From NCBI GenBank assembly GCA_949318235.1, contig OX439129.1:31334243-31398242 (forward strand): a stretch of 64,000 nucleotides of DNA, written 5' to 3'. Made by a program: the position numbers and the translations under genes. Source of the stretch: Ecdyonurus torrentis (Eukaryota; Arthropoda; Insecta; Ephemeroptera; Heptageniidae). Shown one piece after another: positions 39,033-53,047 of this stretch (within the stretch, counting starts at the first letter, position 1; every line of letters starts with the position of its first letter). Below the pieces are notes generated by a model, which searched no databases, had not been told where the DNA came from, and saw only the letters and a program-made list of their open reading frames with translations.

Positions 39033-39346
39033 AGGAATAGACCAGAAGAAAACATATGTAACCATTTATATCACAAAACACTTGATAGGACTTACATAAA
39101 TAGCTTTAGTTTGTCTAAAAACTCAACTGTAGCTCCGTAGCAGTGATCAGAAAATTTTGATTTATGCAACTCACACAACATTTTTTACTAATTTTTGCAT
39201 GTTTCTGACATCAGAAACATGAATAGTCACGCAAGTTGCATACTTTACAGTATTTTCACGCTCTCTCGTGAGGCTACATTAAAATTCTGGTAAAAATTGT
39301 CTTTAGTTGTTGTCTTCAGTCATGTTGTTTTATGTGGTCTATGGCT
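39033..39346 (+). mobile_element. TTAA-flanked MITE, family B copy 3 (314 bp)
   Basis: Starts AGGAATAGACCAGAAG, ends GTGGTCTATGGCT, and is flanked by TTAA at 39029-39032 and 39347-39350. It aligns along its length with 20862-21197. The octamer present in the other copies is mutated here to TGACATCA. Confidence 0.8.
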
Positions 39347-39350
39347 TTAA

Positions 39351-40087
39351 GTTACATAATGTTCTTGTTGTTTTTCTTTTTTCTTTCTTTTTTTCTTTCT
39401 TTTTTTTCTTTTTTAATTTACAATCCCTTTTTTTGATTTTTTTTTCTGTTATAATGATAGTGTATCCAAAGTATTCTCCCATAACAGTTGAATGCTCATG
39501 ACAAGATGCTCATAAGGAAGTTTTACCTACTTGAAAAGTTTATTTATATATGCATATTAAGAACATATATACACCTAAAATAGATTTTATACTTAATTAA
39601 AGTTTACTTTGAAGTGCACAATTAGATAAAGTTCAGGTCACACTTTATAAACCCATGGATTTAATAAGATTATATAGTTTTAGAATATACTTAAAGACCT
39701 ATTGCGATGCAAATGATTTTCTCTATACATTATACTAGTTGACCTGGAGGAACTATAATATGCAAAGTATAAAGTGATCAAGAGAACTATTCAAGTATAG
39801 TGTGATTAGTGTGTACACTGTGTAGTGTGTTTCTATATTTATACTCTTGTTTATCTTAGCAAGTGTAAAATAGAGAAAGATTATATATATAAGAAACCTT
39901 ACTTTGAAGTTATTTTCATACTTCACATTATATTATTTACCTTCTTTATGAATATTAAATGTCTTATTACAATAATGTTCACATTAGCCTTGTTCTAGAT
40001 TAAAACTATGATATAAAATAAACATTGCAAAAATTTATAATTATTTAGAAAAATGAATAAAATTATTAAAAATAAAAATGCTTACTT
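39351..40087. other. AT-rich stretch without recognised feature
   Basis: T-rich start (TTTC repeats near 39375-39415), otherwise nothing recognised. Confidence 0.45.
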
Positions 40088-40091
40088 TTAA

Positions 40092-40400
40092 AGGCGTAGA
40101 ACACCTTGAACAAAAAACTTGCCTAATATCCTAACATACCTAAATATCATCTTTAATTTGGCCGGAGTCATTGATTTCTTATTTATTTTCCATTCACACA
40201 ATATCAGTTGCGGGTTTATTACGTCACAGCTCGCTTGTTTCCGCGCGCGTGGACCAGGCGAGCTGTGAAGTAGTAAACCCGCAACTGACATTGTGTGAAT
40301 GGAAAATAAATTAGAAATCAATGACTCCGGCCAAATTAAAGATGATATTTAGGTATGTTAGGATATTAGGCAAGTTTTTTGTTCAAGGTGTTCTACGCCT
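40092..40400. mobile_element. TTAA-flanked palindromic MITE, family C (309 bp)
   Basis: Almost the whole element is one palindrome: AGGCGTAGAACACCTTGAAC at the left and its complement at the right, continuing inward about 140 bp on each side to AGCTCGCTTG / CAGGCGAGCT. A short GC-rich loop contains CGCGCGCG. TTAA flanks at 40088-40091 and 40401-40404. The arms are nearly identical, so the element is young or has been kept by conversion. A 77-codon minus-strand frame inside is an artefact. Confidence 0.85.
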
Positions 40401-40404
40401 TTAA

Positions 40405-41173
40405 AGAATATTATGAAAATCGTTGATTCTAATTTTGAAAAAAAGCTTATGGTGATATGTGTTCAAAATTCAAATTTTAAAAAATGCTGAATAAACTTTG
40501 GCTGCATGTATATTTTATAATTCATTATACGCGACTGTTATCATTTTTGCTTTAATGCAGTTTTATCTGACTATTGATTGAAACTGTTTTTTAATTTGCT
40601 GATTGTAAATTGAAACTGTTACTGTGAACCGCCTGCGTCTAAATATTCTTGTTTTTATTCTTAAAAATTTCTACCAATGTGATGGTGAAATGTATGTAAA
40701 TCATCATTAATTAAGTTTGGTGTAGAATTTCTATAAAAAAAAATACTGTATAGGTGATACTTTCTTTTAGACAATAGAATTGACAGAAGCTTTTTTTTAG
40801 TGGACAATATACTGTGCAAATTGACCGATTATCAATGAAAAAATATATTCTATTTTGTTAATACATAAAATTTGAAATTAATAGTACAACGAAGTAATTT
40901 AAATTTTACAGTACATCCGACTAATTTTTTAAATATACATATTATTTCAAGTGTATTTTGTTATGAAAAATGATAAATAGTTGTATAATCATTAAACCAA
41001 AAATTCTTTTTATTTTTGATGGTTTATTGTGTCAGTATCTATTAGATTAGAACTAAGAATCCTCACATTGACAAACAAAAATTATAGACTTAATGAATTA
41101 TTATATTAATAAATATAAAAAAGAAACCAAATATGTTTTCAAGTTATGGTTTTAAAATCTGATTTGATTCCAG
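40405..41173. other. AT-rich stretch without recognised feature
   Basis: Nothing recognised. Confidence 0.4.
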
Positions 41174-41392
41174 AGAAATTCACATGTGGCGCTAGCAACT
41201 GGTGATGGAGATTTATCCAGTGATGATATAGAACCAGTATAGAACGTGGCGCCTCTTTGGATATTACAGAAAATAAGAGAAGAAGTTCTTGAGCTTCGGC
41301 TTGTCGTTAAATACTTGAACAGAGCTAGAGAAACTCTTAAAGCAAACCATTTCGTATTTACACGATTTTATTGTTTAGCTTGCCACTTCTAG
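41174..41392 (+). other. Unidentified coding-like segment with one in-frame stop
   Basis: After TTGATTCCAG, a possible splice acceptor, a frame opens at 41174 and reads 22 codons (including ATGDGDLSSDDIEPV) to a TAG at 41240-41242. It then continues in the same frame for 49 codons (including LQKIREEVLELRLVV) to a second TAG at 41390-41392. The segment is much GC-richer than its surroundings and its composition is protein-like. It could be the last exon of a neighbouring gene ending at the first TAG, a decayed gene copy, or chance. I do not recognise the protein. Confidence 0.2.
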
Positions 41393-41778
41393 TTTAAGTG
41401 AATTTAAGAACTCTCTTCATTTAAGCAACTAAAATTAAAATAACTTTTATGTACTTTACTCAATCACCATTATTTTATTATAAGATTTATAAGATAAAGC
41501 TACTAAATCTTAAAACTATATAATTGTACTTAAAGACTTAATTATTCTTCTTTATTTGAATATCTGGTAATTTAATCATTATCATATTATACAAATAACG
41601 CTTAAATTACTTCATAAAATAATTTATAATTTTAAAGACCATGGAGAGAACAAAATTATTTTGAAAAGTCATTTTGAGAAAATATTTTTCTGTATACTTT
41701 TTTTATTTCATGATTGCTATCAAATATTATTACATCAATTCATCGTACTTAATTCAATTTCAAATTAAAAATAACGCA

Positions 41779-41882
<104 letters not shown>

Positions 41883-42115
41883 TAAGCTTTTTGAACTGTA
41901 TATTTAAGGCGAGGATTCTTTTTAGAGTATACGTAAAAGTGGATAGAAAAAAAAAAAAAAGAAAAGGAAGCTCAACTCATCTTTTCTCTCTCGTTAGTGT
42001 TCTTTATCCGTTTCTTTGAATGACGCCTTAACAATAAGCTGCTCGTTTAGACCTGAACATATAAAATGAAAAAAATAAAATAATCTTTTTATCACGCTAG
42101 GCCATATAGCGTAGT

Positions 42116-42118
<3 letters not shown>

Positions 42119-42146
<28 letters not shown>
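42119..42146. repeat. (CT)n microsatellite
   Basis: Pure CT repeat of 28 bp; another CT tract of about 22 bp is at 42500. Confidence 0.95.
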
Positions 42147-42150
<4 letters not shown>

Positions 42151-44284
42151 CTGACGGGACGTTTACTTTTGTACTCTGATAATATTTTACTGTAATTGTC
42201 TGATGTTACATTAACTGTATGTGACTTTGACTTGAAAGGATAAAACAAAACGTACTTTAGGACTATCTCATAATTTAATGTATTTTTAAAACAAAACAAT
42301 GGTTAAGTTATTTTAATTTTTGATACACTACTTTTGCTTACTCAAAATAATTTAAAGTCAACAGTGAAACCTATTCCAAAACAATCAACGTTGGATTGCA
42401 TATTATGGTTTTAATGAAAAATTGCTTTTGTTTTTATGGTTTAAACTATAACATCTCACCTTTTTAGTTTTATTTATTTATTTACTACTTTCTTGCTTTC
42501 TCTCTCTCTCTCTCTCTCTCTATCAAAATTGCTTTTTTTCTCTCGATATACTTAAAAATGGTTTTTAAGTATAATCATTTACTACTACATACTTCTACTT
42601 AAACATAAAAAAAGTACATCTTCACTATTTTTAATTAAACTATTGTAATTTTAGTGTTAATTCACGTTATTGCAAAAATATAGCTAAAATTATAAAAATC
42701 AATAGGCATAAAATTATTATATTGCTTATATGATTTTTCTTTTTTTTAATATAAAACCAGTTGGCAGAATTTTTATAATATATTATATAATATTTGATTT
42801 ATAAAGTACTTGAAATCAAAATTGTAAGATATGTTCAGTAATAATAATAAAAAAAATGTTTAGATAATAAACTTATTCATTAAAATTATCTAACTATAAT
42901 ATTATTAATGTTTTCCTTGTACGATAATAGGAGACGGGTTACACTTCTTATAATTTTTTTGTATCTTCAATTTAATCAGCTTTTAATATAATATGATGAT
43001 AGATTTATGATTTAAAAAAAAAGTGACTGAAGAAAATATTGTGAGCTAATACAAAAGACTTCTGTCTCTGTATGTGACGTAACTACCAATGTATGCAAGT
43101 TCAACAAGGCTTTATATTATACACACACATTTTTTGTTTCATTTATATATCTAATATTCTTAAGTTTATATAGTATTGATGCTTCAAGATGTTGTGATGT
43201 ATCTTCGTCATGTGCGTAATTCAAATTATCAAGAAAGGTTAAAGGTTATATCAATAACTTAATGACTATATCAGCAAAAATATATAGCCACAATTAAAAA
43301 TATATACTTCTGTATTCGATAAATGACCACTCTTTGCAGCTTATGCACTGATTCATTTATTATAATTTTTTAATACTATTTGAACTAGACGCATTTTCTG
43401 TAACACAGGTAATATAGGACAAATAATGTGAACATTTCTTATTTTTATTGATAATAATAATAAATGGCGTGACTATACATTGTCAATACATTTTACGTGA
43501 GCTATAAGAGAGTTCCATCATGCAGTAAAAGAGTATTATACATTTTATCTTAAATTTACAGTATTTAATTTTAAAAAAGACTAAAAATTATATACCAATA
43601 AATCAGTAAATAATAATTATAGCTATCAATTTATATTTTTTGCAGGTTTGTGTGTTTTACCCTTTTAATATAATAATGATTTGTTACATTCGTAATAAAA
43701 GTTAGCGTCTATATATTGCTCAATATATACAGTTCAAATTAAAAATATAAACTATATATAGCCGAGATAAAAAATAAAATAAAATAAGTTAAGAAATATA
43801 CGACTATTGCCACTTTATTTGAGTTCTCTACTTCTCTTTTGTAACTTTTGTAATTATGATTGTTGTGTTAGTTTTATTGTGACAGAAGAGAAGGTTTTGT
43901 AGCAGTAAACTACGTCACTTGAGAAGACAAGGGTTTTCTTTTAATCTCTCAATGTCACACGGAGATATGAAGAATTGAGATAGAAATTGCTTTGCAGTTT
44001 CATATAAAAAAGAAGAAAAAGAAGGAAATGACACTCAATTTTACCAAAAAAAAAAAAAAAAAAAAAAGGAACCACTCAAAAGTTTATCGAGCCAATAGAG
44101 AAGATTAAATGTTACGTATAGATCAAAATAGCATAATGAGTTTTGATTGTAAACGATTGTGTCTTGGATATATTAGTATTAAAATTTAATTTATTAATCA
44201 ATTACTTAATTCAAATCCTATAAGGATTAATTAAATATACATAATACTATAGTGGTTCTCCATTAATATCAACTAGCTAATTTC

Positions 44285-44328
44285 AAATTGACTCCCTCCC
44301 TCTCTCTGTATCTCTCTCTCTCTTTCTT

Positions 44329-44369
<41 letters not shown>

Positions 44370-44376
44370 GTCTCTC
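44285..44376. repeat. Interrupted (CT)n microsatellite
   Basis: CT repeat with CTTT and CTGT interruptions. Confidence 0.9.
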
Positions 44377-45360
44377 AAACATCACCACGTTAAAGTTTCG
44401 AGAGTCCATTTTTTTTATAAATAAAGTGTAGATATGAAAAAGTGTATTTTTATATTACAATCTGCATAGTTATTTACATACTTTGCTTATTTTTCTTAAT
44501 GCAGTGCCAAATTTAAAATGTATCATATGATTATTTCAAATAAAAAAAATAGCTATTGCATTTTTAGTTACGTTACAATACAGCGTCATTGTATGCTAAG
44601 AAGTGATAATTACAAAATAAGTATATAATTTCAACAAAAACAACTTTGTGCAGACAACAACTTATATAATGTAATAGTACAATTTGCATCAAATTCATAC
44701 TATTTATTTACATATTAAAATACATAGGTTAACAGTCTAGAAACATATGATTCGTATCATAGTTCGAGTTACTATTACACCTACATAAAGATTTAAGTAT
44801 AATACTATTGTTTACATATTATAAACTCTGAAGTAATTAATAAATTATTTAACATTAATAAATTTATTACTGTAGTATAATGTAAGTATGATATTTATAT
44901 ACATATAAAATGTCTCATATTATTAAAATAATAGTATGCTCATGTAATTGAAAAAAAAATGATGATAATAATATTTTATTGTTCATATGTTGGTGGATTT
45001 TGCTTTCATCAATGTTATGAAGTACATATCTGTCTAACCTTTGGGCTCATTTCTCATTATCTGTCATACACAGGCTTACAAGCCACTTACAGTGACACAC
45101 CTGCTCATATGTATTATATAATATGTTATATGCATATAATATTGAGTGATAAATAATCGAGATGGAAACTCAACATCATTGTGATAACCTCGTTGCTTAT
45201 ATATACTATAAAGCAGAAGGATTATTAAGACCTTGCAATAATATACTTTGGCAGGCGAGTAATTTATAAGTCATAAAATAATAACTTTATTACTTATGCT
45301 TTAGTAACTGTATAATATTTAGGCTTTGATTATTGTATTTTAATTGTTTGGGATATTTTG

Positions 45361-46274
45361 CTATAAGCTCGTTCTGTAAAGTAAAGTGAATCTCAATAAC
45401 AGTGATTGGCTGACCAACAAAATGAGACGCATTCATTGGTTGATCTTTTTTTTTTTTTTTTTTTTTTTGAGCCGGTAAAAGTGAGTCGCATATTGAGACT
45501 GGAAATTATTTTGGGAAGTTTCTTTCATTCTTATCAAGTTCAAAGTTCTAAAAGAAGAAATAACAATGATCGACCATATGTATAAACGTAGTAAACAGTA
45601 AACGACGTAAATAATAATAATAATATAATAATGCATGTATGGTTTAGTGCATGAAAAATAGTATTATATATTACATACCAATACCAAATACCAGAATATA
45701 AAAAAAAGAGTCAAATTATAACAAAATATAAATATATTGCTTTATGTAATGATTAAAATCATTACCAAAATAATAACACTCCTATCTCTCTTCCAAGAAG
45801 TGGAAAATAGGAAAAAAGTACTGGCCTTATGGTATTTTTACCCCAGGCCATTTAACCCCAATGAAGGGGTAGTTAACTAAAAAAAAAAACCAGGTAACGA
45901 CGTCATAATCAGCTGTTTATAACAAAGGAACATTTTCGAAGCTGGCTTAATATTTGTGTGTAGTTTATAGAACGAGCTATAAGCTCCTTCTATAAACTAC
46001 ACACAAAAGTTGAGCCAGCTTCGAAAATGTTCCTTTTGTTAAACCATATGATTATGACGTTATTACCTGTTTACTACGTTTATACATATGGTCGATCATT
46101 GTTATTTCTTCATTTGGAACTTTGAACTTGATAAGAATGAACGAAACTTTTAAAATAAAAGTTCCATGCTTTTTATGTGACTCACTTGTATCGGCCCAAA
46201 AAACAAGATCAACCAATGAACGTGTCTTATTTATGTTGTTGAGATTCACTTTACTTTACAGAACATGCAAGCTA
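45361..46274. mobile_element. Foldback element with internal insertion
   Basis: Left arm (45361-45605, containing CTGTAAAGTAAAGTGAATCTC) is the reverse complement of the right arm (about 46065-46274). Further inward, 45889-45978 pairs with 45985-46076 (shared GGAACATTTTCGAAGCTGGC). The inner and outer right arms are contiguous, but the left ones are separated by about 285 bp (about 45605-45888). That gap is therefore best read as an insertion. The sequences at its edges, AAACAGTAAACGACGT and ACCAGGTAACGACGT, look like a duplicated target. The centre (GAACGAGCTATAAGCTCC) resembles the element's own left end (TATAAGCTCGTTC). Short open frames on both strands are by-products. Confidence 0.75.
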
Positions 46275-46562
46275 TGGTACTTTATATTTTTTGTTTTGAA
46301 TCTAGCACAAAACTGTTTTGATTACTAAAATTTTATTTACAGTGTTTCAATAGGGTGTTTTTCCATGTAAATATCTCGGCCTACATTGGTTGTATATTAT
46401 TATATGAATTGTGAAGAGATATTTATACAATATTTTTATGTAATTTTTGTGCATGTAACTACGTACTAATTTTGAAAACTCTTAGTGAAGAGTCAAAATT
46501 AAATTTTATATTTACTGATGGTTAATATCATTAGGAAAAAAAGTACGAGTGAATTATGAGTG

Positions 46563-46566
<4 letters not shown>

Positions 46567-46605
<39 letters not shown>
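46567..46605. repeat. (CT)n microsatellite
   Basis: Pure CT repeat of about 39 bp. Confidence 0.95.
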
Positions 46606-46608
<3 letters not shown>

Positions 46609-46809
46609 TCCTTCTCAATCGCCTTACGCTCTATGGACTCTATAGTCTTGCTTCCCCTCGTCATAACTGTCTTTTACTTTATTGCTATTTGAAATTGAGT
46701 ATATTTTTTGTCATCTTAGCTGAAATAACGATGTAAAAGTATTAATTTGTTATATTGATAGAATATTGTATCAGCGTTATTGTATTTTCGAGTATAATAC
46801 AATAAAAAA

Positions 46810-46946
<137 letters not shown>

Positions 46947-47219
46947 GTTTAGTACCATAAAAGTGTTTGAGTTTTAATTGGATATAACACCATCAGCGTT
47001 TCTTCAAAAACTCTAATATTATCAGCTATTTCTTCTACAAAGCTAACAGCAAAAACTCATTTGTTCAATAATTCTCAATTTGATTAATTTGAAAATCACT
47101 GTGCTGATAAATAGTAAGGTCAATAATTGTTCCACTGCATCAAAATACATGAACGTGATAAAATAATTGAACAATATATAATGCTTGGTAATACATAATC
47201 TTGTTTCAATCTTGTCTAA

Positions 47220-47220
<1 letters not shown>

Positions 47221-47300
<80 letters not shown>
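47221..47300. repeat. (AT)n microsatellite
   Basis: Pure AT repeat of 80 bp. Confidence 0.95.
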
Positions 47301-47301
<1 letters not shown>

Positions 47302-48732
47302 TGATCATGGTATTTGGTAGAACGTAGAACATTAAAAAGAAAATGTGTTTTTTGTTACAATAGTTACATTTTCACTTAAGGAGAAATAAAAATCCCAGTT
47401 TTTTTTCCTTGCGTATTTTCTGCGGCCTTTTTCTCTAAACCTAAGAAGTTTTACAAAAGTTTTACAATCTCTGACATTAATGTCCAGTTGCTAAATTTTC
47501 CTTACATATACTGTACAGTATACAATACGTTTTCAACTCTAGCAAAAGTAAATAAGATAAAGAGAAGAGAAAGTCTAAGGCACATTTTGTGGTGGCTGAT
47601 AATACTAGTTAATTTAACTCAACAACACTTCGACTTTATGATGCTAATAACCCAGGAAATGATCAACAATTATCACTCAAGTTTAGAAAATATGTTCTCT
47701 CTATACTGAACATTTTCTTCTATAAGTATACGTATATATTTTGCATCGTAGTTCTACAGGGAGTTCGTATTCTCCGTGCTTTGTTTTTATTGCATAAGAT
47801 AAAAGCAAACTTTTTTTTCTTCAACTATGACTTTAAGAGCTCTAAACTTAAAGAATAAAACGAATTTTCTTTTAGTTCAAATAAAGATCAAATTATATTT
47901 TCTTTTACTTCAAAAATTGAACACGTTTTGAAAAACAATTTGCCGATTGAGTTTATACGTAATCTGTATTTTTGTTTTACGAAGCTAAAAGAAACTGGAC
48001 ATATTTTTTTGTGTAAATTTTTTAATGAGTATTTTGTATTTTATTAACGGTTTATGATGTTATCAAAACCATATATTTTTCATTTTTATTCGTAATTTCT
48101 TACAGTTTAAATGACAGCAAATTCTTTAGGTAACTAAGGAGTAGTGCTTAACCTTACTAATCTTACTATATATATGTGTATGCTGTATATATAAACAACA
48201 ATAAAATATTTTCTTCGAATTGTAATAAAAAATAACAATAAAATATATTTATGTAATATCAATAGAAATGAAATATTTTTGATGCGCTCTGTTTAAAATT
48301 GGAAATGTTTTTATGACTGAAAAAAGCATGACTACTGTATTATAAACATTTTATTATAAGATCCACAAGATTTTTTTTTTTTTTTTTTTATAAAATACGA
48401 TATGATCATATAAGAAAACGTAAATTCAATGTCCTTGCAAAGTATGGCCATTAGTTTTTATTTTTATTTTTTATTTTTTAATGCATTGGACAATATTTTT
48501 GATCGATATTATACGCAAAAGCTATACATAAGTACACATACTCTTTGACTTGCACATAAATAGCACTTGAAAAACTTTCTTTGTGATATTTATAGACAAT
48601 AAATAAAAATAGAAAAAAAGTTTTTTTAAAAGCTTGTAAGTTTGTTTTGAGAAAGTAAAGAGAAAAAAAGTAAACAATATGGGTATGGATATACACAAGG
48701 ATTCTCTATCTTTTATGTATTAAAAGGAAAAC

Positions 48733-48736
<4 letters not shown>

Positions 48737-48777
<41 letters not shown>
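48737..48777. repeat. (AT)n microsatellite
   Basis: Pure AT repeat of about 41 bp. Confidence 0.95.
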
Positions 48778-48780
<3 letters not shown>

Positions 48781-49156
48781 ATATTTTCCGATTTTATATT
48801 ATTTTCTTTCAATTTTATCCACATAGTATTTTATCTCTTAAATCTTTCCTTGATGTTTTTTTTATCTTAAATTCAATGCTATATAACATAAAAGCAATAT
48901 ATAACATAAACCATATTATGTTTATATATCCGACACTATAACACTATTTGTGACGTCACTTTTATTATTAAGGTAAATAGGTGTTTGCTTGCTTTGTTCG
49001 CCTTGTTTGTTGCATATAAGCTGCAGTCAGCTATAGGATAGGAGTGTTGCATAAAAGTTAATCACTAAGCTATAGCTGTTACATAGAATTAATTACTCAC
49101 AACTAATCTAATTAAATTCTCAAGGGGATGCTCCTTTAACATTATGTAACAATGCA

Positions 49157-49608
49157 CAGGGTGTTTAGAAAAAAACGGCAAGATTTTAAACGCCTAAAAA
49201 TTTAACAAATTTTAATATTTATCAAACATTCAACATATATGAAGTCTAAATCTTGACATTTTTAAAAATGTTTTTGACATTTAAGTGCACCAAGTATTTT
49301 GCGAGCTAGAGACAAAAATGTAAAACATGAAAGATTTACAAAAAAGTCTACTTTTTTCTGCTGTGGCTGTTCGATTGACGTCATTTTAGGTGCTTCTTTT
49401 AGCTATTTAAAGGTTAAAGGTCACCTGAATTCAAATAGGTGCCCTAACTCTTTGCTGGTGTCCTAAAATTATTAAAAGTTAGCTAAAGTTGACCTGGGGT
49501 AAAAAGGCAATAATCAAATGCGGAGAGCAAAAATCATGATTTTAAAGTAAATTTGCTTCTTTCAATTTTTATGCTTTTAAAATCGTGCCGTTTTTTATAA
49601 ACATTCTG
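49157..49608. mobile_element. CAGGGTG-type MITE (452 bp)
   Basis: Left end CAGGGTGTTTAGAAAAAAAC and right end (complement) CAGAATGTTTATAAAAAACG; the match extends about 45 bp inward (CGGCAAGATTTTAAA against CGGCACGATTTTAAA). The terminal CAGGGTG resembles the terminus at 3836 inside the large inverted repeat. No clear target duplication is left (CA on the left, TA on the right). Inside are a perfect TGACGTCA (49376-49383) and a direct repeat AGGTTAAAGGTCA (49411-49423). No coding capacity. Confidence 0.75.
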
Positions 49609-51715
49609 TACATTAGCTTGGAGTCTTTTTTTTTGTATTAAAGGTTATATAGTTCTTCTAGACATACGAATTGATTGTCTTAGAGATTTAATGTGACTTA
49701 TATTTGATTTATTAGACCAAAATATGGCAGTAAATAAAATTTATTTATGATCATAACAGACTGGGGCTGACATTAAGGGACGATGATATTGTAGAGAGAG
49801 AGAGAGAGAGAGACTTGTCCACAATGCATTTCGATATTATCACTAAGGGACTTAAGATTTATAGCCACGTTATTCTAACTATGTTCTATAGCAAAGTTAC
49901 TTTTCACCACTAAACAAATAAAACTCTGTTGCAAATTAACTCTATTTTACAACGTAGAGTAAAGCAGTTTTCATCCAACAACAAAATATTGTGTTGTAAA
50001 AGGAAGATATGCGGTATACTATTATTATTTTTTTTTTTTCGTGTTCAGTACTTCATACGAATCATATAAAAATATTATACCAAAAAAAAAAAAAAAATAT
50101 ATATATTTTTTTTATTGTGTGCCTTTAGTATAGTAATTAATACCTCGATTGATGGAACGACTTAAACATTTTTAAAATTCCGGTCCATATATTTTATTTC
50201 TGTTTTAACATACATTATTCATATAGAAGTTTAATATATTTTATAATTATATACTCTCTTTAATTTTGTTATATGTATATGTGCTGTATATTAATCGTAC
50301 ATTACCATGCGAGCCTTATAAAGCTTATTTTATAATATATAGTAAATTATTAGTATAATTATTTAAAATAAATAGCACTTACTTTATATTAGATGGTCAC
50401 GACGTCTTGGTTAATTTACTTTAGCACACTTTATGTTATCATTATTATAATTAATTCCAAAACTGGAATATTGTCTAGAATGATTTTTATACATATATTT
50501 AGTTCACTAAAAGACATCCACACTGCTCACTTTACCAACAAGAACTAAAGCGTGATTGTAAACCCTAAATAATATAGAATAATACAGGTATTATAATAAT
50601 GAAGAGTAGAAATAGAAAAGTAGACTTTGAACTTCACGTCGATAAAAGATATTACTTTTATTTTATCAGTCGCATACCGGAAAACGACCGTGATTAAGAT
50701 CACGTGACTAGGGGATTCAAGTGATTGAAGAGTGGGAGAAAATGGTTAAACGTATTATGGTAAACAGCTACAAGCCATGAAGCTATTATATTGTTATGTA
50801 AGAGGATTCTATTACTGAGTAACATTTTTGATGAAGTTTGAAAACAAACTTCGTTGCCTCAAATGATTCATTATGGTGAGCTTCAAAGCTTCAAATATTT
50901 TTAAAATCAAAAAGAAATACAAAAATAAATAATTTAATTAAAGATTAAGATATTGTGTGCTATAGTAAATCTGAGCACACTCAAATTATATACAGATCCA
51001 ACGTAATTATAATTAGATTAAAGAATGTATTATTATAAATATGTTAAAATGCTATATTTGCAATATAATTTTACTATATTAGTTACAATATTATTTATTT
51101 ATTACACCATTGTTACAAATTCAAATTCAAAATATGTTTATTCATTTCTATCTCCTACAATCATATACAAAACATTGTACATCAGCAGGTTCTTGTTTAA
51201 ACAAAACAATGAGAAATGATAGTCAGACTTATACACCAAAAAAATGCACAATATGAGAGCTAGATAAGAAATATATCGTGCTACCAATATTTTATGCAAG
51301 CGTTATTTATTTTATTTTTCGCATTGATATTTTAAATGATAAAAAAAATTATTTATACATGATCTCTAGATAGCATATTATAATTTAATTTTTGGTTAAA
51401 AACAAAAAAATATATAACAAAAAAGCATGAACGAAAATAGTATAATAGCAGGAATATAATGTTCAATGAATGTGCATTTATTCATATTACACAAAATGAT
51501 AACACATAAAAATTGGTTGGTAGACAGGATACAAGAAAGATACAGTGTAAAAATACACAATGTAACACTTGCATCCGATAATATTACAGTACAAGGCATA
51601 GTATCAATTACTACATAGTATCTTGTTCTAGCAAATTTTTAAAATTAAGTTCTTTGAATTTCGAAGGTTTACAAATTGATTATTGTGCAAAAATTGATGT
51701 CTGATATCATTTTTA

Positions 51716-51718
<3 letters not shown>

Positions 51719-51768
<50 letters not shown>
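51719..51768. repeat. (CT)n microsatellite
   Basis: Pure CT repeat of 50 bp, about 80 bp before an AT tract. Confidence 0.95.
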
Positions 51769-51773
<5 letters not shown>

Positions 51774-51846
51774 CACTCATCCAATGCTTATTGTGTTATC
51801 AATTGTTGTAACTATACTATATTATTACTTTATTGATTGTTATTGT

Positions 51847-51849
<3 letters not shown>

Positions 51850-51919
<70 letters not shown>
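51850..51919. repeat. (AT)n microsatellite
   Basis: Pure AT repeat of about 70 bp. Confidence 0.95.
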
Positions 51920-51924
<5 letters not shown>

Positions 51925-53047
51925 ATTACTTATAATCTGTTTTATATTAAAAAAAGAAACTTCAATTTAAAATCTGAAAAACATGAATTTTAAATATAAT
52001 TTTCATGCATAAATAAATTTAATTAAATATATAATAAAACAACAGTAAATTATTAATATAAAATAAAACATACATTTGCAATAAAAAGTAACAGATAAAA
52101 TTTTTGTAAAATATTTCACATTATAAAACTGTATACTATATTCAAAAAAAGAGTCACTGAATTTTATATGACAGCTTATATGTAATCTAAAACAATATAG
52201 AAATTTCACAGCTTATCTTGGTTCTCAAACATAAGACTATAGAATATAAGTCTAGAAGTAACATTAAAATTAGATGAAGTTATATTTGCATAGACTAAAG
52301 AATTTGAGTAGAAGACGAGAAAATTATTACATTATAACAAATTACATTTACTTTAAACATGCCGCGTTACTTTAAAACCATATTTCACTTTATAATTAGC
52401 ATGAAAAGAAATTTTGTAATTTTATTAAAATGTTATTAATTATCTTTTAAATTCATTATTTTAAAAGCTAAAATAGATAATAATTAAACTGTGTAGTTTA
52501 CTGACTGTGACTATGCAATTCTAGACAAATTAATTTAAAGTTATTTATTCTAAAGAATTACGTTTTTAATTCACATACAATAAGAAATAGTAAGACAATA
52601 GTAAAATAGTAACAGTAATAAGCAATAGTAATATTGTTTTTTACACCAAGCGTTGGTCTTGTCATTATTTACAATTAACAAGATAATTAAAGATTTTATT
52701 GTGTTCTATGTCTTTACGGAATAGAACAAGTCAATTCATACATAATAAAAAATCTATTTAGATGTCTCCATTAATTTAGGTGCATATACAATAGGCTTAT
52801 CTTTTTATAACAATTAACAATGTGTAATGGAAAATATCATAATTCTTTAATGAATTTTTGTATTACATGTTAATTAAAACTTAAAATTTTGTATACTATA
52901 GAACTGAAAGCAAAAATGATGAAATACTCTTACTTAAGTCAGTTAAACAAGAGTCAGAGGACCATGTAAAGTGGGCTTTGTACCTTTTTTTGGCCTCTAA
53001 TAAAAATCATGTATTATTATTATAATTTAGTCAGTGAAATGTTTTAA

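Larger units (their letters stand above)
49609..53043. other. AT-rich block, no gene seen
   Basis: A short GA repeat (about 49793-49813), CT and AT microsatellites, and a remnant at 52701-52730 where two family B/C-like termini stand back to back. No coding signal. Confidence 0.5.

Noticed and set aside
40088..40321. 77-codon minus-strand frame
   Set aside because: Lies inside the palindromic family C MITE; no domain.
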